Below, piece by piece: positions 35,934 to 43,717 of a DNA stretch of 64,000 bases. Within the stretch, counting starts at the first letter, position 1; each line of letters starts with the position of its first letter. The stretch is taken from contig NZ_CP136422.1 in assembly GCF_034355335.1 (NCBI RefSeq), positions 5,430,501 through 5,494,500 on the forward strand, given 5' to 3'. The position numbers and the translations under genes are program-made. Source of the stretch: Blautia coccoides (lineage in GTDB: Bacteria > Bacillota > Clostridia > Lachnospirales > Lachnospiraceae). The notes under the pieces were generated by a model that made no database searches, was not told the origin of the DNA, and was given only the letters and a program-made list of their open reading frames with translations.

Positions 35934-36899
35934 CTACCTTTCTCTTGACCTGTTTTTATTCGATTTCTGCAATTCCTCCAATACTTCTGGCGGTATTTTT
36001 TTCAATAACCGTTCCATCTGCTGATTAGTTTTCTGCAACTCAAATATCCTCTGGTTGGCTTTCTGTACCTTTAATTCCTGTTCGTACTTTTCATCACGCA
36101 TACGCCCCGCATAATCGGATTCCTGCCCGATTCTCTCTTTCAAGCTGTCGATATAAGCTCTCTGTTTGCCGATTTCCTTAGAGAATTTCTCCACGTCTGG
36201 GAGCCACGCCGCAATCAGTTCCAGAGCCTTGTCACGCTTCTTTCCTGCGTTAAAGGCGTTAATGTCGGAGAGGGCAGACACGATTTCTTCATACTGTTTA
36301 TCAAGCCTGCCGCCTAGTTTATAGAGCCATGTGGGGATGTGCTTGCGCTTTGTATCCATTGAGGACTGCCCCCGTTCAAGCGGATTCCACCGTGCGGACA
36401 TCCGCTCATGGTAGGCGGTCTGCCACTCGGACAGGCTCTTTTGGTTGCCTAAGATAGACTTCGCTGACAGCTTGTTGTCGGGCGTGAGCGGCACAAAGCA
36501 CAGGTGCATATGGGGCGTTCTTTCGTCCATGTGGACGACTGCGGAGAGGATATTCTGCTTTCCCACACGTTCCGAAATGAAGTCAAGAGCCGTCTGGAAA
36601 TAGGCTTTTTGTTCTTCTGGCGGTAAGCTGTTCATAAATTCGGGCGAAGCGGTGATGAGCGTTTCCACCATCATCACGCTGTCTTTCCTTACCTTACAGC
36701 CCGCTTCATCTACCATTCGGTTTATCTCTTTTTTGTAGGTGTAACGGGGTGGATTCACAAGATGGTAGTTATCTTTGGAGCGTCCCACGTCAATGTCTGG
36801 GTTGCTTTTATAGGCTTCTTTCTTCCTCTCGTTGTGGCGTTCACAAGCCGCAACGCCGCCTGCTTTGCGTTTCTGGAAACGCAGGATTGCATAGGGCAT
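35934..36899 (-). CDS. MobV-family relaxase
   Basis: 321 aa. The motif HMDERTPHMHLCFVPL near residue 150 is the HxDExxPHxH metal site of MobV/Pre relaxases. An N-terminal MPYAILRFQKRK.GGV...ER H-type start matches the family, and an aromatic YTYKKEINRMVDEA segment follows. The C-terminal third is coiled coil. It nicks an origin of transfer so that the element can be mobilised by the ICE's conjugation system in trans. The likely origin lies directly upstream (36953-37304). Confidence 0.85.
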   Translation of the reverse strand: MPYAILRFQKRKAGGVAACERHNERKKEAYKSNPDIDVGRSKDNYHLVNPPRYTYKKEINRMVDEAGCKVRKDSVMMVETLITASPEFMNSLPPEEQKAYFQTALDFISERVGKQNILSAVVHMDERTPHMHLCFVPLTPDNKLSAKSILGNQKSLSEWQTAYHERMSARWNPLERGQSSMDTKRKHIPTWLYKLGGRLDKQYEEIVSALSDINAFNAGKKRDKALELIAAWLPDVEKFSKEIGKQRAYIDSLKERIGQESDYAGRMRDEKYEQELKVQKANQRIFELQKTNQQMERLLKKIPPEVLEELQKSNKNRSRER

Positions 36900-36952
36900 A
36901 GTTCATCATCTTCCTTTCTTCGGCGGGTAAACTCTTAGCTGCGTGACGGCTG

Positions 36953-37304
36953 TGACGGTGGTGACGGCGTTTATGGGATACCCCCTGCCGTCTGCATAGC
37001 TGTCACTGCTACGCCGACATTCTTCCATCCGAAGCTGCAAGGCGCAGGATGGGGCAGGGCGTATGCCCTGCTTTAAGGGAGTCCAGAGGGAACGTCTGGC
37101 ACACGGCTCTTTGCAGGGCAAAGTGTAGTGTGTTACACCCTGTAAACGCAGTCGGAAAAATCGGGGGATTTTTCTGACCGCAGGGGTGGCTTTACGAGCC
37201 AAAGAGGGCGCGTAATGCCCACGCCTGCATTTTGCGTTTACGGGGTGTTCTCCCGTAGGGGTGACAGCGGCGGGGGTATCCCATAAACGCCGTCACCACC
37301 GTCA
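36953..37304. other. Origin-like region with perfect 33-bp inverted repeats
   Basis: Perfect 33-bp arms at 36953-36985 and 37272-37304, reading TGACGGTGGTGACGGCG... and its complement, are 286 bases apart. Short GTGACGG-type repeats and an internal GAAAAATC/GATTTTTC hairpin (37155-37174) lie between or near them. It separates the MobV gene from the RecA-fold gene and has no convincing gene, so it is a candidate oriT and/or replication origin. Only architecture supports this. Confidence 0.55.
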
Positions 37305-37370
37305 TGACTGTCACCCACTGGGAAAACTGCCGCTTCCCGCTACATGATGGGGGCAGCGGTACATGCAATA

Positions 37371-38375
37371 TTAACTGCCATCACCGTCACAATCGGCATT
37401 GTCTTCATCCGTCTCCCTCACAAGCGAAATCATCCTGCCGCTGTTTTTACGGTGGAACTCATAACGGATATGGTTTTCATGCAGGAAGTCCAGACGGTAT
37501 TCATTCATCCATTTTGTTAAGACGTTCGGGGCGGTTTCCGTTTCCCCCATAGCGGCTAACAGCTCCGTGGCTATGCCAGTCCATTCCTCCCTGCCCCGCA
37601 TAAAATCCACTAACCGAAAAAGGACGTCTGGTATTGCTTCTTTTGCAAGCTGTTCCTGCTCCTTACGTTCCACCAGTTCCCAACTGCAATCACGGAAACG
37701 GAGCGTGAACTCCTGATACGGCGTGTCCCTGCCCGTCACATACAGCTTGGCGGCACTGGACGCGCGTTTCTCCTTTTCCAGAACAAAGGTTGCGTCCGCA
37801 CTCCCTGTCAGCCCTGTCGTGCCAGACACCTTATTGAATACGTCGCTGTCGTTTTGCTTTCGGATGTGGTGGACGACAATGACCGCCAATGAATGCCTGT
37901 CTGCAAAGTCCTTGATGAGGGAAATGTCCTCGTAATCGCTGGCGTAGGTGTTGTCTTTGGATGCCGTGCGGACTTTCTGCAAAGTGTCAATGACAATGAG
38001 CCTGCTGTCGGGGCATTCTTTCAGATATTCTTCAAGCTGGATGATAAGGCTGTCTGACAGCTTGCTGCTCGCCACGGCAAAATGGAGCCGCCCGCTCGCT
38101 TCATCCGTCAAACGGAACAGCCTGCCTTGTATGCGGCAGAACGTGTCCTCCAGACAGAGATACAGCACATCGCCCCCCAGCGTGGGCATATCCCATAAGG
38201 GGATTCCCTGTGACACGCAAAGACAGAGCTTTAACATAAGCCAGCTCTTACCGATTTTCTGTGAGCCGCAGAACAGGGTTAAGCCCGTGGGTATCAGACC
38301 GTCCACCACAAAGGACGGCGTTTCAAGCGGCTCATAAAGGAGCGTGTCTGCATTGACTGTCTGTAACTTCTGCAT
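37371..38375 (-). CDS. RecA/DnaB-fold AAA ATPase (RepA-like helicase)
   Basis: 334 aa. Walker A LFCGSQKIGKSWL near residue 35, Walker B RLIVIDTL near residue 127 and a following IVVHHIRKQND typical of hexameric RecA-fold helicases of the RepA type. A C-terminal winged-helix-like region follows (ATELLAAMGETETAPNVLTK). It presumably loads on the element's origin or supports replication after excision. Starts with MQKLQT after an AAGGAGGAAAG ribosome binding site. Confidence 0.75.
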   Translation of the reverse strand: MQKLQTVNADTLLYEPLETPSFVVDGLIPTGLTLFCGSQKIGKSWLMLKLCLCVSQGIPLWDMPTLGGDVLYLCLEDTFCRIQGRLFRLTDEASGRLHFAVASSKLSDSLIIQLEEYLKECPDSRLIVIDTLQKVRTASKDNTYASDYEDISLIKDFADRHSLAVIVVHHIRKQNDSDVFNKVSGTTGLTGSADATFVLEKEKRASSAAKLYVTGRDTPYQEFTLRFRDCSWELVERKEQEQLAKEAIPDVLFRLVDFMRGREEWTGIATELLAAMGETETAPNVLTKWMNEYRLDFLHENHIRYEFHRKNSGRMISLVRETDEDNADCDGDGS

Positions 38376-38561
38376 GGCTTTCCTCCTTTCGGGCAGTGGT
38401 TTTGTTTTTAATGTGCATAGGCGTTGACCTCCTTAAATAGATTTACCCCCACGAAAAAAGTGGGAGTATGTAATGCCGCCCCCCGCTTTCCTCCCGCCAA
38501 AAAGAAGCGGGAGATTCCCCCGTACCTAATAGCCCATAGAAAAGCAGGATATATGAGACGC

Positions 38562-38987
38562 TCATAAAATTTTCCGCAGCTTCTTCCGCAGATGGTTTAA
38601 CCTCGCATAGACAGCCCCTGCCGTTAAATGCACAAGTGGGGCAATCTCCTTTGTGGAATATCCCTGCATTTTCAGCAGGATGATTTGTAACGTGCGTTTA
38701 TCTACCGTGATTAAAGCAAAGTACAGAGTTTCGCTCTCAATCTCGTCCAGTAAATCATCAACAGACTTTACCTCCGTCTGCTTCTCCCTGTCCGCCATGC
38801 CCTCAAGGTATTCGCCGAAGTCGCTCGCCCATCGGTAAAACCGCCTGTTGGAATTAAAATCTGCCCTGTCGTCTGTGCGGATTTGCTCAATGGTTGCTTC
38901 ATCAACGCCGCACTCACGCAGAACCTTTTCCTCGGCTTCTTTCCAGATACGCCATTTCCTGTCCTCCCGTCCGTGGTTGTATGCCAT
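38562..38987 (-). CDS. Sigma-70 region-4-like regulator 1
   Basis: 141 aa with a C-terminal helix-turn-helix (LQIILLKMQGYSTKEIAPLVHLTAGAVYARLNHLRKKLRKIL) of the sigma-70 region 4/LuxR type. The N-terminal part is acidic and helical without sigma region 2. The start at MAYNHG is chosen because GGAGG is at a proper distance and overlaps the alternative ATG. This class occurs in pairs in mobilisable elements and may drive excision or relaxase expression. Confidence 0.7.
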   Translation of the reverse strand: MAYNHGREDRKWRIWKEAEEKVLRECGVDEATIEQIRTDDRADFNSNRRFYRWASDFGEYLEGMADREKQTEVKSVDDLLDEIESETLYFALITVDKRTLQIILLKMQGYSTKEIAPLVHLTAGAVYARLNHLRKKLRKIL

Positions 38988-39073
38988 CCTTATTTCCTCC
39001 AATCGAATTGATTGAGAGGGCAGGAAAAAGCCCCCTCATTTTCCCAAAGGAAAAAACAAGGGGACTGAACGCC

Positions 39074-39589
39074 TTAAATTTTGTTTTCGATTATCTTTCT
39101 CAGCTTCGCAAGGATTTTGGTTTTGCGCTTGTTGACAACGCTCTGTGTCACACCTAACCGCAATCCGACTTCCCGCTCGGAAAGTTCTTCAAAGAAGATT
39201 GCTTGTATCAATGCCTGCTCCCCATCCGACAATAAGGGCAGGGCGGCTTTCAGCCTGTCCACCATCACCGCACGGACAACGGTTTCCGCAACGTCCACCG
39301 TTTCATCAATAACGAAGTCAAGCACATTTCCCTCGCTGTCTGTAAATCCCTCCAACGACAGCAGCTTGTGGTTCGTGTCCAGTTTTTGCAGATAACGCCA
39401 CCGTTCTTTATCTTTGTAAAAATCTGCGTACTGTTCCCGCACTACTTCAAGCAGACAGCCCTGCACGGGGATAAACAGCTTGTCCATGTAACTCTGGTCG
39501 GCTTGCCTGCGGCGGCAGAAGTCCGTATAGGATAATTCCACATAGACATTGTTTTCTTTGATATATACTTTTCTTGGTGCATATTTCAC
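39074..39589 (-). CDS. Sigma-70 region-4-like regulator 2
   Basis: 171 aa from the GTG at 39589 (VKYAPRKVYIKENN), preferred because GGGAGG precedes it by about nine bases; an upstream ATG would need translation of poorly coding sequence. The C-terminal helix-turn-helix reads LPLLSDGEQALIQAIFFEELSEREVGLRLGVTQSVVNKRKTKIL. The N-terminal part contains a Cys/Arg-rich FCRRRQADQSYM segment. It sits upstream of the first regulator, co-oriented. Function inferred by fold only. Confidence 0.7.
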   Translation of the reverse strand: MKYAPRKVYIKENNVYVELSYTDFCRRRQADQSYMDKLFIPVQGCLLEVVREQYADFYKDKERWRYLQKLDTNHKLLSLEGFTDSEGNVLDFVIDETVDVAETVVRAVMVDRLKAALPLLSDGEQALIQAIFFEELSEREVGLRLGVTQSVVNKRKTKILAKLRKIIENKI

Positions 39590-40046
39590 CGCTAATACCT
39601 CCCATCTGAATTTTTGAAATGTTAAAATCCAGATGGAGAGGGCGGGGAGCGGCAACGAATACCACATACAGCACTGCGGCGGCACATTTTGATAAAAAAC
39701 GACAAAAGAAAAACCGCAAAGGCTCTGCGGCCTCTACGGTTATAGGAGATACATATTCTGTTAAGTGGAGATTCTACTTCTGGTTTCATGGTGAGAAGTA
39801 GCGTTGCATGGACAGGGATTTTTTTAACTGGCTTCCTGCCATTCCCCGATATGCTATGTATAAGTCAAATCTGCGTTGCTTGAGCAGATAGATTACTGCC
39901 CGAAAAAAGAACATAAAAAAATCCCTCCAAAAACTCAAAACGAAGTTAGAGAAGGGATTCAAAACATGATTGTGCAACCCGCTGAAACATCGTTTTTTTT
40001 ATTCAGTGGGTTTTCATACAATCTATTCCCAAAAACTTTAATCCAT
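39590..40046. other. Intergenic gap in nested element
   Basis: About 450 bases without a convincing gene. It holds a CTACTTCT/AGAAGTAG hairpin (39774-39801) and a terminator (39918-39959). Promoter sequences of the second sigma-like gene probably lie in 39600-39700. Confidence 0.5.
39918..39959 (-). terminator. Terminator of lipoprotein/two-component operon
   Basis: On the minus strand AATCCCT and AGGGATT pair around a long loop, followed by TTTTTTTATG; 90 bases beyond the lipoprotein stop codon. Confidence 0.55.
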
Positions 40047-40799
40047 TTAATTTAGTAATTCTTTTACTTCATCATCAGTCATTACATCTATCTTCTCGAT
40101 TTTCTTGGTCTTGTCGCGAACAACCTTTACACTTACACCATTTGTCACGTTGTAATCGACATAAGTCGCACCGTCAGAATCATAGAAAAAATAAATGTCT
40201 TTGCCGTCAAACATGAACCTTTTCGTTTCTGCATTATAAGAAACGCCATATTCAGAATATCCTACAAGGGAATCGTCTGATGTATCGGGTTCGCCAAGTT
40301 CAAAACTTCCTGCTTCGCCGATTCCAGAATCCTGCATCTGACTTTTTACCTCATCGTTTTTCTTTGTGCGTTCAGCAAACTCTTTATCAGAAGCAATTTC
40401 CAAACCTGTTAATTTGCCCGAAGAATTGCGGATAGGTTTCAAGTCAACCGTGCCATCCTCATAGAAAAAGGCGTTTGTACTGTCTTCACTGATAGCGTCG
40501 TTAAAATAACGGACGATATTTCCATCATAGAGAAACCTGTCTTTGTTCTTGTCATAACTCAACCCAAACTCATTGTAAATGGAATACTGTTCTGCAATTT
40601 CTTCACGCCGTTCCTTTTCTTCCTGTGCCCGTTCTTCATCTGAAAGCTCCTGATTTGTTTCCACGGCTTGGGCTGGGCTTTCATAAGCCGCTTCATTTGG
40701 TACAGAAGTTTTCGGTACTTCTGCCATAACTGTACCGCATCCAGCAAGGCAGCAGATCGCAAATAGTGTGGGAAGTACATTTGTTATTCTTTTTTTCAT
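40047..40799 (-). CDS. Secreted lipoprotein with two repeat modules (nested-element cargo)
   Basis: 250 aa from MKKRITNVL, whose signal peptide ends in the lipobox CLAGC (Cys near residue 21). Two related modules are visible: YNEFGLSYDKNKDRFLYDG with YFNDA and EDGTVD, and YSEYGVSYNAETKRFMFDG with FFYDSDGATY. They look like a duplicated ligand-binding fold of about 60 residues. An acidic/basic helical linker (LSDEERAQEEKERREE) joins the first to the anchor. It is the last gene in an operon with a histidine kinase and response regulator and may sense or modulate the same signal. Unknown function. Confidence 0.7.
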   Translation of the reverse strand: MKKRITNVLPTLFAICCLAGCGTVMAEVPKTSVPNEAAYESPAQAVETNQELSDEERAQEEKERREEIAEQYSIYNEFGLSYDKNKDRFLYDGNIVRYFNDAISEDSTNAFFYEDGTVDLKPIRNSSGKLTGLEIASDKEFAERTKKNDEVKSQMQDSGIGEAGSFELGEPDTSDDSLVGYSEYGVSYNAETKRFMFDGKDIYFFYDSDGATYVDYNVTNGVSVKVVRDKTKKIEKIDVMTDDEVKELLN

Positions 40800-40943
40800 T
40801 TCTTTATACCATCCTTTCTTTGAATATATCCGAAGTATAGCAGAAGACTTTGTGATAGATTTGGGATTTATTTGTGATTTGTGTGTAGATAGCAAATGCG
40901 GCAGGATAAAATTATCCCGCCGCATTCAGCATAATATTATATT

Positions 40944-42347
40944 TTATAGAAGCTCAAAGGAAAAACAAACGCCCATTTCCGTATTACAAACATCACAAAC
41001 ACTATTATGGTACTGTAATATTTTTTGTACGATATAAAGCCCCAGTCCGCTTCCTCCTGTTTTTCGGCTGCGTGACTGTTCTATACGATAAAAGGGTTCA
41101 AATATTTTATCCATGTTTTCTTTTGCTATATGTGTACCGCTATTTTCTATTTGGAACAAATAATGGTTTTGCGTATGATTGACTGTGATGTTAATCACTG
41201 CTTTTTGTGGAGAATATTTAATGGCATTTCCTATTACGTTGGAGAATACTTTTTCCAAAAGAAGTCTATTCCCATTTACCGTTGCTGATTGCGGAACATT
41301 TAAGCACACTCGCAAATCCTTGTTTATAATTAAATCTTCGGTTTCCCTTAAATATTTCTGTATGACCCGCACACAATCAAAAGGCTCTTTTTTTAAATCT
41401 GTACCAGATGTTTGCAACCTTGAAATTGTTAATAACTCCTGCACCATGAGTTCAAGTGTATTTGCAACTTCTAATGAGCGGGAAAGATATTTTTCCCTGT
41501 CTTTATATATTCCTATTCCAAGCAGCATACCTTCTAGCTGCCCTTTGATAATCGTTATAGGCGTTTTTAATTCATGTGAAGCGGCAGAAAAAAAATCCAT
41601 CTGTGCCTGTTCCAGTTCTTTTTCATGCTCAATATCTTCTTCCAACTTCGCATTGGCATTTTTCAAATCGGAAAGTGCAGTCTGTAAGTTTTGGGACATG
41701 CTATTCAGACTTTTTTCCAATATTCCTAATTCATCTGTCCGTTTTGCATCTAATTTCCAGTCTAATTGCATTTCTGACATTTTTGTAGCTATGCTACTAA
41801 TCCTCAACACTGGTGATGTGATTATCCTTGAAAAAAGTAAGGAAACCAATAGTGCAAGGATAAGGGCGGAGATAAATACAATAGGGGAAATCCTTAAGAA
41901 TACTTGCCTAAGTTCTTCCACTTGTGTTGCCTCGCCATAAACAACAAGCATATATTTTGTTCCAGAGCCGAAAAAGGAAAAGTAAAAACTGTTTGACAAA
42001 ACAGGAGCATCTGAGGAAGATGCCATTTCTGATGCGCTTGCTTCATTCCCCCGCATTGTTGGTATTGTTATCCCCTGTCCATTATCATCATATAGCTCCA
42101 CGCTAAAAATATTTATATTTTCTAAAAACTGGTCGAACAGCCCCCCTGAATCCTCTAGGGCAGTCATCTCTAATTCATCAATAAAATCTAATGTCTGCCG
42201 TGATAACACACTATTTAGCTCATTGGAATAAGTCTGGGGCATTAAAACCGCTACCAACCCAAATACGGATAGACTAACGCATAACAGTAGTATGGCAGTA
42301 ATCATAAAAATCTTTGAAAACAGGCTGTCATTAAATTTCTTTATCAA
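40944..42347 (-). CDS. Sensor histidine kinase
   Basis: 467 aa. Two membrane segments (near residues 10-30 and 150-175) flank an extracellular sensor region, then HAMP, DHp with phospho-acceptor His in FFSAASHELKTPITIIKGQ, N box NVIGNAIKYSP and G boxes SGTHIAKENMDKIFEPF and TGGSGLGLYIVQ. All catalytic motifs are intact. Its start overlaps the response regulator stop by 17 bases. The sensed signal is unknown; the adjoining lipoprotein may be an accessory. Confidence 0.9.
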   Translation of the reverse strand: MIKKFNDSLFSKIFMITAILLLCVSLSVFGLVAVLMPQTYSNELNSVLSRQTLDFIDELEMTALEDSGGLFDQFLENINIFSVELYDDNGQGITIPTMRGNEASASEMASSSDAPVLSNSFYFSFFGSGTKYMLVVYGEATQVEELRQVFLRISPIVFISALILALLVSLLFSRIITSPVLRISSIATKMSEMQLDWKLDAKRTDELGILEKSLNSMSQNLQTALSDLKNANAKLEEDIEHEKELEQAQMDFFSAASHELKTPITIIKGQLEGMLLGIGIYKDREKYLSRSLEVANTLELMVQELLTISRLQTSGTDLKKEPFDCVRVIQKYLRETEDLIINKDLRVCLNVPQSATVNGNRLLLEKVFSNVIGNAIKYSPQKAVINITVNHTQNHYLFQIENSGTHIAKENMDKIFEPFYRIEQSRSRKTGGSGLGLYIVQKILQYHNSVCDVCNTEMGVCFSFELL

Positions 42348-43002
42348 TTTTATATCCCACCCCTCTAATCGTCAGAATAAAGTCAATGCCTAATTTTTTG
42401 CGTAGGTTCTTAATATGCGTGTCAACTACACGTTCATCACCAAAAAAATCATACTTCCATACACTGTCCAATAAATTTTGTCTTGTCATTACCCGTCCTT
42501 GATGTGTCAGCAACTCACGCAACACCTCAAATTCACGCTGTGTTAATTCATAGCTGTTTCCGTCTACGGTCGCAATATAACTGTCTAAATCGAGAATAAG
42601 GTTACGGTAATTGATGGTCTGGTTTTCTTCATCTTTTCCTTGATTGCTCCGCCTTAGAACCGCAGCAATTTTTCGTATTAGGACGGGCATAGAAAAAGGT
42701 TTTGTGATATAATCATCAACCTGCAAGTCCAATCCCTTTATCTGTTCTTCTTCACCATTTAATGCAGTCAGCATGATAATAGGAACTTGTGACTGTTTGC
42801 GTATCAATTCGCAAAGTGTGAAACCATCAATTTTAGGAAGCATAATATCCAATAGTATCAAATCAAATTGACTGTTTGAAAAAATGTCAATCGCTTCCAC
42901 ACCGTCATTTGCAACATCTACTTCGTAACCAGCCTCTTGTAAGAAACTGTGCAGAAGCTCTTGAATATCAAAATCATCTTCAACAACTAATATTTTTTGC
43001 AT
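42331..43002 (-). CDS. OmpR-family response regulator
   Basis: 223 aa. Receiver domain with Asp pair in VVEDDFDIQ, phospho-acceptor Asp in LILLDIMLPKID and Lys in ITKPFSM. OmpR-type winged helix follows with FEVLRELLTHQGRV and DTHIKNLRKKLG. It is first in the operon with the histidine kinase. A TATAAT-like box and AT-rich region lie upstream, and GGAGGT precedes the ATG. No resistance gene is adjacent, so target genes are open; the lipoprotein or element genes are candidates. Confidence 0.9.
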   Translation of the reverse strand: MQKILVVEDDFDIQELLHSFLQEAGYEVDVANDGVEAIDIFSNSQFDLILLDIMLPKIDGFTLCELIRKQSQVPIIMLTALNGEEEQIKGLDLQVDDYITKPFSMPVLIRKIAAVLRRSNQGKDEENQTINYRNLILDLDSYIATVDGNSYELTQREFEVLRELLTHQGRVMTRQNLLDSVWKYDFFGDERVVDTHIKNLRKKLGIDFILTIRGVGYKIDKEI

Positions 43003-43161
43003 AATGCCACCTCCACGATAAGCATATCATAGTATTGTGTGATTAAAGTGTAGATTTTATATTTATTATACTTAGCTTAATCAACCGTATCAACCAAACA
43101 GATATATGTTTTATACTGTCCGAAAAAAAACGGCAGAGATTCCCCCTACCGTCATCGCTGT

Positions 43162-43587
43162 CTATACAAATATAATTTCTCTCTCTACAATCTCCCTTGC
43201 ACACGCCCTTATGTTACCTAGCCGCCCTGTCCATTCTAAAGCATTTTCTTCCTTTAGCTGTTCTGTTATGCCCTGTGCCTGTTTCATGCCCTCTATGAGC
43301 CTTTCAAAGCGTTCCTGTGCCTGCCTGTCTACATCGACAAGATAGGCATTGAGCCTGCCGCTTGTAAGAAGATTGGTGTATGTAACCTTATGGTACTGTT
43401 TCAGATAGTCCAAGTGCCTCTTTCTCGCCTGTCGGCTCGGTCGGTTCGCAGCTTGAGTGCCACTGGCACTCGCTCACCCCCATATGCCTATTGGCTGTTC
43501 TTCTTCGGCGGGTAATCTTAAATCTGGGATAAGATACCCATTTTCTTCGTGGTATGTGCCGCCCAACTGTTCAAATAGTGATTTCAT
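43162..43587 (-). pseudogene. TnpV of nested element, interrupted by in-frame TGA
   Basis: Starts MKSLFEQLGGTYHEENGYL after AAAAGGAG and reads to GIWG, then TGA at 43474-43476. The same frame continues after about 63 bases with HLDYLKQYHKVTYTNLLTSG to EREIIFV. Compared with the usual GIWGQRH join, an in-frame stretch of about 18 codons is inserted, including the stop and a perfect hairpin (GAGTGCCAGTGGCACTC). TnpV is a small protein of Tn4451-like elements of unknown function. Two fragments could be made (37 aa, and about 84 aa from TTG at 43413). It is the rightmost gene of the element, about 95 bases from the junction. Confidence 0.75.
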
Positions 43588-43682
43588 ATGCAAAAACTCC
43601 TTTTCTGTATGGTTTGGTTTCTGCGGGGTATCTGCAAGCAATGTATCAGCAGGCTGTATGTATATGTTATCTTTAAGTTAAG

Positions 43683-43691
43683 TAATCCCCG
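43683..43691. repeat. 9-bp direct repeat, right junction of nested element
   Basis: TAATCCCCG, identical to 33926-33934. Confidence 0.65.
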
Positions 43692-43717
43692 TTCCTGCTG
43701 TAAGTGATCTCTCTCAT
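43683..43717 (-). pseudogene. TnpV-family gene, 5' end (overlapping LtrC-like gene)
   Basis: ATG at 43717, nine bases after AGGAGG, reads MREITYSRNGD, which joined to 33925 becomes [11 protein letters not shown]. This matches the ENGYLIPDLRL of the nested element's own TnpV. It proves that the host locus contained a separately translated tnpV-like gene. Confidence 0.7.

Larger units (their letters stand above)
33935..43691 (-). mobile_element. Nested mobilisable element (serine recombinase, MobV, TnpV)
   Basis: A 9.76-kb unit flanked by the 9-bp direct repeat TAATCCCCG. It has a large serine recombinase at the left end, a MobV relaxase with an inverted-repeat origin-like region, a RecA/DnaB-fold ATPase, two sigma-like regulators, cargo (lipoprotein and two-component system) and a tnpV gene at the right end. 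GC content is visibly higher in 34-39 kb than in the flanking ICE left arm. Removal restores the LtrC-like frame exactly. Confidence 0.8.

Noticed and set aside
36906..37202. 98-aa minus-strand reading frame upstream of MobV
   Set aside because: Its Arg/Pro/Cys-rich composition and its overlap with one arm of the inverted-repeat region suggest it is not a real gene.
39786..39977. 63-aa minus-strand reading frame
   Set aside because: It overlaps a hairpin and the terminator of the lipoprotein operon; no ribosome binding site or family match.
43474..43476. Selenocysteine reading of the TGA in the nested tnpV
   Set aside because: The hairpin begins almost at the TGA, not at the distance used by bacterial SECIS elements, and the family is not a redox protein; a small insertion is simpler.
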